Assembly (NCBI GenBank): GCA_021799405.1
Contig: JAJZAL010000035.1
Span: forward strand, 1-29,808
Direction of reading: 5' to 3'
DNA: 29,808 nucleotides
Source: Acidobacteriota bacterium
GTDB lineage: Bacteria; Acidobacteriota; Terriglobia; Terriglobales; Acidobacteriaceae
Each line of letters opens with the position of its first letter. Positions within the stretch are counted from its first letter, which is position 1. Position numbers and translations under genes: made by a program. Of the stretch, positions 7,311-14,918 are shown in pieces. The notes under the pieces are model-generated. The model was not told where the DNA came from, searched no databases, and worked only from the letters and a program-made list of their open reading frames with translations.

Positions 7311-9671
7311 TTGGGCAAATCTGGTGGCTCCGTATCGGCTCTCGTCCTCAGTCTCGCTCTTCTTTTTCCCGGCATCTCTTCTATACATCTGACAGCTCAA
7401 ACGGTGACGGGTGAAGTCCCTCATCCTACGCCGATGCAGGCGGTCCAAACGCACACCGGCATGACCGCTCGCAATGACCGTGAAGTTCTGGACGTGACCG
7501 TCTGCGGTGATTCCGTGATCCATGTGGTGGCCAGGCCGGTGCAAGCGCCCGCGCCGGATGCGCCGCGGCCCTGGATGCGCGCGAATGCCCAGGCTTGTCC
7601 CGGAGCCCCATTCCAGTTCAGCCAGTCGGGCAACCAGGCAGTCCTCACCACTGCCCGCCTCACTGTTTCTCTCTCCGCGGAACAAGGCAGCCTGACGTTC
7701 AAGACCCTGCAAGGCGAGAGATTGGTGCAGGAGTATCCGAATCTAGCGCGCACCTATCTTCCCTCTGAAGCGAAGGGGCTCTACCACATCGAGGATCGCT
7801 ATTTGCCTGATGCTACTGAGGCGATCTACGGCCTCGGCCAACACCAGAGCGGCCTCTTTAACTATCGTGGCAGCACGGTGGAACTGGGCCAGAATAACAC
7901 CGATATCGCCATTCCACTGCTTGTCTCGAGCAAGGGCTATGCCATCTTCTGGAATACCGCGTCTTTCAGCTACGTGGATAACCGCTTTCCACTCAACCTC
8001 AACTTTGAATCGATGGCTGCGGACCATGTGGATTATTACGTGATCTACGGCCCGGCGATGGACCGGATTATCCATGAATACCGGGCGATGACCGGCCACG
8101 TTCCTCTATTTCCGGAGTGGGCCTACGGGTTTTTCCAGTCCAAGGACCGCTATAAGACGCAGGCTGAGATCCTCTCGATCGCCGACGGGTACCGCACCCG
8201 CCACATCCCAATGGACGCCATCGTACAGGATTGGTACTGGTGGAAGGAGGGCGGCAAGGGAGATCCCATCTTCAACTCCGGTTATACCGATGTGCCCGCT
8301 GAATTGAAGACTCTGCACGACGAGCACGTGCACGCCATGATCTCCGTGTGGGCCATGATGGATTCCACGGCAGAGAACTTTAAGGTGATGCATCAGGATG
8401 GCTTTGAGATTCCCGGTGCGCACGTCTACGACCCGACCAATCCCGCGGCGCGCGACTTCTTTTGGAACCGGCTGGTAGGCAAGCTTTTCGCGCAGGGATG
8501 GGATGCCTTCTGGCTGGATAGCTCGGAACCCGAGGAGTACTGGCCGCATTCCGGCGACGCCATTCTGCGTTACAAGCAACTGCACATCGGCAGCGGCCTG
8601 GAGTACACCAACATCTTTCCGCTGGAACACACCGCGGGCGTTCAGCAGCACTGGAAAGATACAGGCTCGCAAAAGCGCGTCTTTCTCTTGACGCGCTCGG
8701 CTTTTGCCGGCCAGCAGCGTAATGGCGCCACGGTATGGTCAGGAGATGTGTATAGCACGTGGTGGGCGCTGCGCCACCAGGTTGCGGCAGGCCTGAATTT
8801 CGCGCTTTCAGGCTACCCATACTGGACCACCGACATCGGCGGCTACCACCTGCCTTATGCGGATGCGGCGAACCAGCCCGGCTATCAGGAACTATATGCG
8901 CGCTGGTTCGAGTACGGAGCTTTCTGCCCAATCTTCCGCACGCACGGCCACCGTGATCACAACGAGCTCTGGACGTATCAGCGCGTTTACCCCATACTGC
9001 TGGCAATTGACCGCCTGCGTTACCGGATGTTGCCCTACGTCTACTCGCTGGCATGGAAGGTGACCAGCGAGGACTACACCATTCAGCGGCCGCTGGTCAT
9101 GGATTTCCAGCAGGATCCCGCCACCTGGGATATTGGCGATGAGTTTCTCTTTGGCCCGGCGATTCTGGTAAGTCCCGTGCTTAGGGAACACGCCACGCAG
9201 CGCGCGGTTTACCTGCCCGCGGGAACTGCGTGGTACGACTTCTGGACCGGAGAACGCACTACGGGCGGAGTCGAGATCCAGGCTTCTGCTCCGCTCGACA
9301 GGATTCCCCTCGATGTGCGCGCGGGCTCGATTCTGCCAATGGGACCGGTCATCGAATACGCTAGAGAAGCGGCCGATCCTATCGAACTGCGCATTTATCC
9401 CGGGGCTGACGGCGACTTTGCTCTCTATGAAGATCAGGGCGACGGCTATGGCTATCAGAAAGGCGCACATGCCATCATCCCCATCCACTGGGACGATGCC
9501 GCGCGAACGCTGACCATCGGCGCTCGCGAAGGCACCTATCCTGGTATGGCCACCAGCCACACCTTCAATGTGGTCATCGTCGCCCAGGGACACGGGACCG
9601 GCGCAGGCGTTACAGCCTCTCCCGATAAGGTGATTCACTACTCAGGAACCAGAACTGAAGCAAAATTCTGA
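7311..9671 (+). CDS. Secreted glycoside hydrolase family 31 (alpha-glucosidase/alpha-xylosidase type)
   Basis: GH31 enzymes are retaining alpha-glycosidases acting on terminal alpha-glucosyl or alpha-xylosyl residues. The 786-residue protein has a signal peptide (about 1-30, ending near LTAQT), an N-terminal beta-sandwich (about 35-240), a catalytic (beta/alpha)8 barrel starting near PLFPEWAYGFFQSKDRYKT, and C-terminal beta domains. The nucleophile is predicted as D403 in WDAFWLDSSEPEEYW, and the acid/base as D479 in ATVWSGDVYSTW; both are in the family arrangement. Other conserved segments are QDWYWWKEGGKGDPIF and YPYWTTDIGGY. The TTG start at 7311 has GAGGTG at 7301-7306. It stands between a hairpin and a convergent gene, so it may be monocistronic. 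Alpha-xylosidase on xyloglucan fragments is a reasonable guess, but the sequence does not decide it. Confidence 0.9.
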   Translation: MGKSGGSVSALVLSLALLFPGISSIHLTAQTVTGEVPHPTPMQAVQTHTGMTARNDREVLDVTVCGDSVIHVVARPVQAPAPDAPRPWMRANAQACPGAPFQFSQSGNQAVLTTARLTVSLSAEQGSLTFKTLQGERLVQEYPNLARTYLPSEAKGLYHIEDRYLPDATEAIYGLGQHQSGLFNYRGSTVELGQNNTDIAIPLLVSSKGYAIFWNTASFSYVDNRFPLNLNFESMAADHVDYYVIYGPAMDRIIHEYRAMTGHVPLFPEWAYGFFQSKDRYKTQAEILSIADGYRTRHIPMDAIVQDWYWWKEGGKGDPIFNSGYTDVPAELKTLHDEHVHAMISVWAMMDSTAENFKVMHQDGFEIPGAHVYDPTNPAARDFFWNRLVGKLFAQGWDAFWLDSSEPEEYWPHSGDAILRYKQLHIGSGLEYTNIFPLEHTAGVQQHWKDTGSQKRVFLLTRSAFAGQQRNGATVWSGDVYSTWWALRHQVAAGLNFALSGYPYWTTDIGGYHLPYADAANQPGYQELYARWFEYGAFCPIFRTHGHRDHNELWTYQRVYPILLAIDRLRYRMLPYVYSLAWKVTSEDYTIQRPLVMDFQQDPATWDIGDEFLFGPAILVSPVLREHATQRAVYLPAGTAWYDFWTGERTTGGVEIQASAPLDRIPLDVRAGSILPMGPVIEYAREAADPIELRIYPGADGDFALYEDQGDGYGYQKGAHAIIPIHWDDAARTLTIGAREGTYPGMATSHTFNVVIVAQGHGTGAGVTASPDKVIHYSGTRTEAKF

Positions 9672-9698
9672 GCAGATCCTGCTTCGGCACGGACAGTT

Positions 9699-10775
9699 CT
9701 ATTGCGAGGCCTGCTTCAGAATTTCATCGGCGAAGTAGTTATGCACCTTGGCCTCGTCGTGGAGCTTTTCGAGGTAGGCGGTCTGGAGCAATTGTTTCTT
9801 GCTCTCGTGCAGGGTCTGGTGAATGACCTGCTGTACATTCGGATCGCTTAACGCGCGCTGCCCAGCCGGCTCGCGGACAATCAGTTTGTAGATTGCGTAG
9901 CCGATGAGCTGGCGTCCCGGTCCGCTGCCGCGGTAAGCCGGCATGATGTTAGTAATCTCCCCTGGCTTCAGATTAGTGATTGCGCTATAGACATCCGGAT
10001 CGCTCTTGAGCGCAGACTCGGCGATAAAGCCCATATCGCCTCCATTTGAGGCGGTATTGGGATCTTCTGAAAAATTCATGGCCAGATTGCTGAAGTCGTC
10101 GCCGCTCTCCAGGCGGTTATAGAGGATCTGGATCTTCTTTTTCGCGTCCGCGGCACTGGTGGCCTTGTTATTTTGAAGATTTCCGGTTTGCGAGGAGGGG
10201 GTGGTCGTCACAATGATCCGCGCCAGATGGTATTGCGGCTCGATCAGGTTGAACTCGGCCTTGTGAGCCTCGTAGTATTCCCTGATCTCGGCGTCGGTGA
10301 TGTTGATCTTCGACTCAATCTCAGCATTGAGAAGCTTCGTGGTCGTCAATGACCGGCGCAGGTCGCGCTTCAGATCGTCGAGAGTAATCTTCTGCTGCTT
10401 CAGCTTGTTGTCAAACTCTTCCTGCGTGTAGGGCGCCTTAAGTTCCGTCAGCTTGGCGTTCACGTCCTCATCGGTGGCGGCAAGATTCAGCTTGGCGGCG
10501 CGCTGTTGCAGGATTTCGTCTTCGATCATCTGATGCAGAAGCTGCAGCCGCCGTATGTTTGCCTCATCGGCAGTGAGTTTCTGCGGAGCATCGCCCAGAC
10601 TGGCCTGGTAGTACTTTTCCAGATCGGCGCGGTAGATAGGTTTGCCATTCACCGTGGCCGCAACGTCTGGTCCGGGAGCGCGGCGGCAGCCAGCGAAACC
10701 AGCCAACAGAAATCCGCTGGCAAGAGTGCAAACGGCAACAGAAAAACGAACCCGCGAAATTATATTTACTTGCAA
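9699..10775 (-). CDS. SurA/PpiC-like peptidyl-prolyl isomerase lipoprotein
   Basis: This 358-residue protein is a predicted periplasmic parvulin-type prolyl isomerase and chaperone. An N-terminal signal peptide ends in GFAGC, giving C30 as the probable lipidation site (Phe at -3 is not ideal). A SurA-type N-terminal chaperone domain follows (about 38-170: VNGKPIYRADLEKYYQ, then helices). A single PpiC rotamase domain (about 175-300) has YHLARIIV, SGDDFSNLAMNFSEDPNTASNGGDMGF and LKPGEITNI. E. coli SurA has two rotamase domains; one is common elsewhere. The TTG start at 10775 has GGAGGAGATA at 10781-10790. It lies 81 bp after the DsbA-like gene and downstream of lptD on the same strand; lptD and surA are also adjacent in E. 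coli, supporting a role in outer-membrane protein folding. Confidence 0.88.
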   Translation of the reverse strand: MQVNIISRVRFSVAVCTLASGFLLAGFAGCRRAPGPDVAATVNGKPIYRADLEKYYQASLGDAPQKLTADEANIRRLQLLHQMIEDEILQQRAAKLNLAATDEDVNAKLTELKAPYTQEEFDNKLKQQKITLDDLKRDLRRSLTTTKLLNAEIESKINITDAEIREYYEAHKAEFNLIEPQYHLARIIVTTTPSSQTGNLQNNKATSAADAKKKIQILYNRLESGDDFSNLAMNFSEDPNTASNGGDMGFIAESALKSDPDVYSAITNLKPGEITNIMPAYRGSGPGRQLIGYAIYKLIVREPAGQRALSDPNVQQVIHQTLHESKKQLLQTAYLEKLHDEAKVHNYFADEILKQASQ

Positions 10776-10856
10776 CCTTCTATCTCCTCCGTGGTCACAA
10801 AGACCCCCGGCAATTCAGGATATATCGGTGGGCCTTGGCGGCGATAGCCATTGTGA

Positions 10857-11798
10857 TTATTGCCCGGTTCCGCCCGTTGCCGGCGGAGCGGCCGGCGCAT
10901 TGGCCGGGGGTGTTTCGCCTGCTGCGCGCAGGGCACGGTCGATCACCATCCAAAGCTGCTCTTTGGGAACTGCGCCATCAATGCGCTCGCCATTAACAAA
11001 GAGGGCTGGAGCACCCTGCACTCCGAGATCCTCGGCTTCTTTTGAGGAGGCCATCACCTTGCTGGTATCCTGCTTGGCAATACACTCGTTGAGCTTATTT
11101 TGATCGAGCTTGTCCGTCATGCCCTCCTGGCGGGCAACACGGTCCAGCGTGGCAAAGCTCTTGGGCAAGCTCCGATCCGGGCCGGTGATCTCCTCACCGT
11201 GAGTGTGGAGATAATCCACGTAGTTCCAATAAGCGTCGCCATTCTGGGCGGCGAGGCAGTCGGCGTTTACGGCGGCATGCATCGCCCAGGGGTGAATCTC
11301 TGTAAGCGGGAAGTCCTTGTAAATGAAACGGACCATGCCTTTGTAGTGAGCCATAGTCTCCGGGAAGAGTTCCTGATGCATGCGCGCGCAGAACGGGCAT
11401 TCCAGGTCGTCAAAACTGATTACAGTGACCTTGGCGTCCGGATTGCCACGTATGGGCCGGCCGGTAATGTCGATTAAGAATGCCGGATTCTTGGCAACAT
11501 CAAAAGTCTCGAAGCGCGCCAGCGTTTTCCCGTCGGTGGAGATCAGAAAATCAACCACCTGCGACTTCCCTCCGTGCGAGATGGCGATGGGCAGAGTGTC
11601 GTAGCCGGGATACTTGCTCGGAGTAGGGGTGCCGGCGGTTACATCGAAGTCGGGTGGCAGACTGTATTGAGTCCGGATCATCACTTCGACTCGCCGGGCT
11701 GTTGCCGGGTCGAGCGAATTTTTTGAGGCAGGCTGGGCTTTGCAGCCGGCAGCCAGGCAGAGCGCAAAAAGGCCGGCCAGGAGACGTGTGCGTATCAA
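10857..11798 (-). CDS. DsbA-like thioredoxin-fold lipoprotein
   Basis: The 313-residue protein is a predicted periplasmic thiol-disulfide oxidoreductase. A TTG start at 11798 is chosen because GAGGG lies at 11806-11810 with 7-nt spacing and gives a clean lipoprotein signal (LFALCLAAGC, C19 lipid site); an open frame reaches 12056, but that upstream part looks non-coding. An N-terminal domain of about 100 residues precedes the thioredoxin fold. The active site is C134-P-F-C137 in SFDDLECPFCARMHQE, and the cis-Pro loop is GAPALFVNGERIDG. The helical insert and length fit the DsbA/thioredoxin_4 group. The C-terminal 20 residues are Pro/Ala-rich and probably disordered. It sits between lptD and a SurA-like gene, so LptD disulfide formation is the favoured, but inferred, role. 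Confidence 0.88.
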   Translation of the reverse strand: MIRTRLLAGLFALCLAAGCKAQPASKNSLDPATARRVEVMIRTQYSLPPDFDVTAGTPTPSKYPGYDTLPIAISHGGKSQVVDFLISTDGKTLARFETFDVAKNPAFLIDITGRPIRGNPDAKVTVISFDDLECPFCARMHQELFPETMAHYKGMVRFIYKDFPLTEIHPWAMHAAVNADCLAAQNGDAYWNYVDYLHTHGEEITGPDRSLPKSFATLDRVARQEGMTDKLDQNKLNECIAKQDTSKVMASSKEAEDLGVQGAPALFVNGERIDGAVPKEQLWMVIDRALRAAGETPPANAPAAPPATGGTGQ

Positions 11799-11874
11799 GA
11801 TGAATCCCTCTTTCCTTTCCTGAAAGGATACTCCACCGGGGCTGTTATTCGCATAATTGCAAGATTCTCGCGCA

Positions 11875-11943
11875 ATTTTCCGGTCTCGTATCTGCCATGA
11901 TCGATGCTGCCTCTTTGACCGGAAAATCCGTGGAGCAGCATCG
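11875..11943 (-). ncRNA. Putative pseudoknot leader RNA upstream of the DsbA-like gene
   Basis: Two perfect inverted repeats interlock here. ATTTTCCGGTC (11875-11885) is the reverse complement of GACCGGAAAAT (11917-11927), and CGATGCTGC (11902-11910) is the reverse complement of GCAGCATCG (11935-11943). Read on the minus strand the layout is stem 1 (9 nt), 7-nt loop, stem 2 (11 nt), 6-nt loop, stem 1', 16-nt loop, stem 2': an H-type pseudoknot or two mutually exclusive hairpins. It ends 76 nt before the TTG start of the DsbA-like gene, inside the 262-bp lptD-dsbA gap. The repeats are seen directly; RNA function is inference. Confidence 0.5.
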
Positions 11944-12060
11944 TTTCTGACGGAAGGCCGCTTTGCAATCACTGGAGTCCGCCGGGGATGCGTCCGTCCG
12001 CTCTCAAATGAGTTGACGCGGCATCTGCCAAAAGGGAACCAGGCCCTTGGAACCAAGCCG

Positions 12061-14643
12061 CTAATATACAGGCGGCTGTCTGGGATCGTGGAAGACCGAA
12101 TTCCAGCGCCGGATGTCGCCGATATTCCCGAAGTTGGCGAGCGTAAAGCTGTAGAGGAACTCGTGGTAATTCGGGTTGACCGCGCCTACTGTTCCCAGTT
12201 CGAAACGCCGGTAGCCGAGCGTCAGGCCGCAGCAATCCCAGTTGTATACGGCTTGCACTCCTGCGTACTGCAGGACGCTCTGCACGAAGTCGTAACTGCC
12301 ATTGAATGCCAGGTTCAAGCCCTTGCCGTTCGGTTTGCCGATCTCCAGGAAGGGCTGCAGCAATTGGCTCTTGAGCGTTCCGAGGGTGGGGCTGTTGGGG
12401 CTTACAGGCTCATCGGGCGCGTTCAGCATCGCGCGGACAACGCCCACAGTGGTGCGGCCCACGGTATAGCCGGCGTAGAGATTGTCCGCATTGAACTGTC
12501 CCATCTTGGGGTCATAATCGAAATCCCATTCGATGCGCAGATTGTTGATGGCCTCGAACCGCAGGCGCGAGATCAAAGGAGAAATGTTGCGGGGTGAGGT
12601 AAGAAATGCCACCCCGGTCAGATCCAGAGTGGAATTGAAGATATTGCGCCGGTTGGGGATAAGCGCACCGCCAAAGGTCGGATCCATGAAGAATTCCTGC
12701 GCAACCTGCCAGCTTGCCCACTCCCGCGGCATGGCAGCACAGCCGCCGGCGGCCTTGGTGTCCTTCTGGCCACAGGATCTGCCGCTGGCGGGCCGCAGGT
12801 AGAGCCTTTGCGTCAGCGAGTAGCCGCCTTCACTGGTGTTTGTAGCGATGTCTGCGGTGTCGAACAGAAGCACATTGCGCGCCTCCGGGCCGATTCCTCC
12901 CACAAACCGGTAATTGAACTCCGGTTCGATAACGTGCCTCAGTACCTGCTTCCCGAACGGAAGCACAAAGTCACGCTCCATTGCCGGTGGCCGGATATCA
13001 AGGGAGGCCTCGATATCACCCCGGTGGAGCGCGTCGTGGCTGATGGTGGGGATGCCGTTGTTGGCTCCTGTCAGGTCGGGGTGCTGGCTAATGGTGTAGG
13101 AGGTGTCGCGCAACGCTCCGCCCGCCACCATGCTCCAACCCCCTCCCACAAGCGGTATCGAAAGATGCGGATAGAAATCGAAGCGCCCCACATTGCGGGC
13201 ATGGAAGCCCGGCTCCGAGCGGCTCAGATAGTTGAGCGACGATCCCATCCCCCAATACACCCGTGAGCTTCGCAACGGCCGGTCCAGTATGTCATAGCGC
13301 AGATTGGGCAGGTGGAGAAGCCTCACTTCGTCGCCGTTGACCGTGCTGGCAAAGGTCTCGAAGCGCTCCAGAGAAGCCGAAGGGATAAGCCCCCTGTGGG
13401 CGTGCGTAAAGGCTACGTCGCTGCTCACCTGGGAGCTGGTGGCCTGCGCGTAGTTGTCGTCAAAAATCAGCCGGTAAACGTAGCTTGACAGATACTCGGC
13501 GATGCCGGAGATGCGCGTTTCGCTGGAGAAATCTCTGCGTCCGAAGGCGCTGACATCGGTTCCGCCCTGGTTCACCCGCTCGGTCACTACGGAACCGGAA
13601 CCCTGGCTGGGGGACTGGCTGGATCCCGAGGGAGGCGACGCCGTACTCACCGTCTGCGTAATACCGCGGTCGAACAGAGCATTCCAGCGCACGGTCAGGT
13701 GATCAAGTCCCTGTCCCTTGTAGCGGAAGTCGCCATTGGGAGCCCAGCCGCGTTTGCTGAAGTACTCAGTGCCGACCACCATGTCCATGCTGCGGTTGAT
13801 CGCCCAGTATACCTGTTCACCAAAGACGTAGCCCTCAATGGAGGAGTTGCTGAGGACGGGAATGAGCAGCCCGCTCTGGCGGCCGTTGGTGTTCACGGGA
13901 TGGCGGAGATACGGCAGATAGAAGATGGGGATTCGAAGAAATTCGAAAAAAGCGTTAGAGGTGGAGGCTTCGCCATTCTCCATGCTGATGGTGTGAGCGA
14001 TGATCCTCCAGTCGGGCTTCGGGAGATGGCAGTTGGTCATGGAGCCATCGATGATCCGGTATCGGCCCTCTCCGGTTTCAAGGACGACCCGCCCGGTAAA
14101 CAGGAAGGGATTGGTTGTGGCAAAGACGATGGAGTGGCCCAGGGCGGCAACTCCATGCGAGCCCTGGACATCATAGAAGCGCGCCGTATGCGCGTTCAGG
14201 CGCATCTCGCCGTGCGAAGCGTTGATCACCGTGCCTTCCGGGCCATCGGTCACGTGGACGTGCCCATCCGCCTTCAGATCCGTTGTTGCCCGGTTATAGA
14301 TAATTTTGTCGGCCTGGATCACGTAACTTTTGTAGTGGATCGTTACGTTGCCGATGAGCGTCCAGACATTGCCCACCAGCGTCTGCTCGGCGGCCTCGAT
14401 CTGCACGGGGACTCCGGTTGCCGGCGCGGGTTCCGGCTGCGCAACCGGCAGAATCTCCTGGCCGGGGTCATCGGGAAGAGAAGAGGGCAGGGCAACCTGC
14501 ACCTCGGGATTCTGATCTGACGGACCAGATCCCGCGGCATGCCCTTGGCCGGCCGGGGGTAACGCATTGGTCAACATCTGTCCCTGAAGTTGCAGGTGAC
14601 AGAGAGCCAGCATCGTGATAAATACTAAGGTACGCGGGCGCAT
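12061..14643 (-). CDS. lptD: LPS-assembly protein LptD
   Basis: LptD is the outer-membrane beta-barrel that, with LptE, inserts lipopolysaccharide into the outer leaflet. With the ATG at 14643 the protein has 860 residues; a TTG at 14664 would add seven. A signal peptide (about 1-22) is followed by an OstA/LptA-like beta-jellyroll (about 65-200: VTIHYKSYVIQADKIIYNR) and the LptD barrel (about 250-860). The segment IPIFYLPYLRHPVNTNGRQSGLLIP is a strong LptD signature. C205 (MTNCHLP) matches the second N-terminal Cys of E. coli LptD, and C804-C805 (NWDCCGLTLGYRR) match the adjacent C-terminal pair; the first N-terminal Cys appears absent. Two further cysteines (C624, C635) sit in a Gly/Lys-rich loop. 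DsbA-like and SurA-like genes lie downstream on the same strand. Confidence 0.94.
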   Translation of the reverse strand: MRPRTLVFITMLALCHLQLQGQMLTNALPPAGQGHAAGSGPSDQNPEVQVALPSSLPDDPGQEILPVAQPEPAPATGVPVQIEAAEQTLVGNVWTLIGNVTIHYKSYVIQADKIIYNRATTDLKADGHVHVTDGPEGTVINASHGEMRLNAHTARFYDVQGSHGVAALGHSIVFATTNPFLFTGRVVLETGEGRYRIIDGSMTNCHLPKPDWRIIAHTISMENGEASTSNAFFEFLRIPIFYLPYLRHPVNTNGRQSGLLIPVLSNSSIEGYVFGEQVYWAINRSMDMVVGTEYFSKRGWAPNGDFRYKGQGLDHLTVRWNALFDRGITQTVSTASPPSGSSQSPSQGSGSVVTERVNQGGTDVSAFGRRDFSSETRISGIAEYLSSYVYRLIFDDNYAQATSSQVSSDVAFTHAHRGLIPSASLERFETFASTVNGDEVRLLHLPNLRYDILDRPLRSSRVYWGMGSSLNYLSRSEPGFHARNVGRFDFYPHLSIPLVGGGWSMVAGGALRDTSYTISQHPDLTGANNGIPTISHDALHRGDIEASLDIRPPAMERDFVLPFGKQVLRHVIEPEFNYRFVGGIGPEARNVLLFDTADIATNTSEGGYSLTQRLYLRPASGRSCGQKDTKAAGGCAAMPREWASWQVAQEFFMDPTFGGALIPNRRNIFNSTLDLTGVAFLTSPRNISPLISRLRFEAINNLRIEWDFDYDPKMGQFNADNLYAGYTVGRTTVGVVRAMLNAPDEPVSPNSPTLGTLKSQLLQPFLEIGKPNGKGLNLAFNGSYDFVQSVLQYAGVQAVYNWDCCGLTLGYRRFELGTVGAVNPNYHEFLYSFTLANFGNIGDIRRWNSVFHDPRQPPVY

Positions 14644-14723
14644 CCCAGAATCAGACCGGTGCAAGGCTCAGCATAGCAAAACCGGCCGCATAGAATGGGA
14701 CGCGTAACGCGCAGCTCTGGCAG

Positions 14724-14893
14724 CAGACAAAACCCGGATTGGTATCACCTCGCATGGAACCTGAGGTCTGTGGGTTTGTCTGTCTCTTCGCGAATCCTCC
14801 CATCTTCTTGAGATCAACCTCCGTAAAGGCTCTTATATGCTCCCGGGCCTTGCGGATCGGAACCGCGGCATGAGGCTGTGAGCAGACCTCAGG
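14724..14893 (+). other. Leader/intergenic region with crossing inverted repeats upstream of the RDD gene
   Basis: The 275-bp gap between divergent lptD and the RDD gene should hold promoters for both. It contains CAGACAAAACCC (14724-14735) matching GGGTTTGTCTG (14772-14782) with one bulged base, and CCTGAGGTCTG (14760-14770) exactly complementary to CAGACCTCAGG (14883-14893). The pairs cross, so they could form alternative structures or a pseudoknot. The last arm ends 25 nt before the TTG start and close to its ribosome site. A weak TTGAGA (14808) and TTATA (14833) promoter pair lies between the arms; if used, the first arms would not be transcribed. Confidence 0.4.
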
Positions 14894-14918
14894 GCTGCGC
14901 GAGAAGGGATACGGAGCT

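Noticed and set aside
11799..12056. N-terminal extension of the DsbA-like frame
   Set aside because: The frame is open, but the extension has no ribosome site at its start, reads as low-complexity basic sequence, covers the inverted-repeat element, and would bury the lipoprotein signal peptide. TTG 11798 has a good GAGGG site.
13699..14520. Open frame antisense to lptD
   Set aside because: It has no motif or ribosome site, and the sense strand carries the LptD signature; the openness follows from codon bias.
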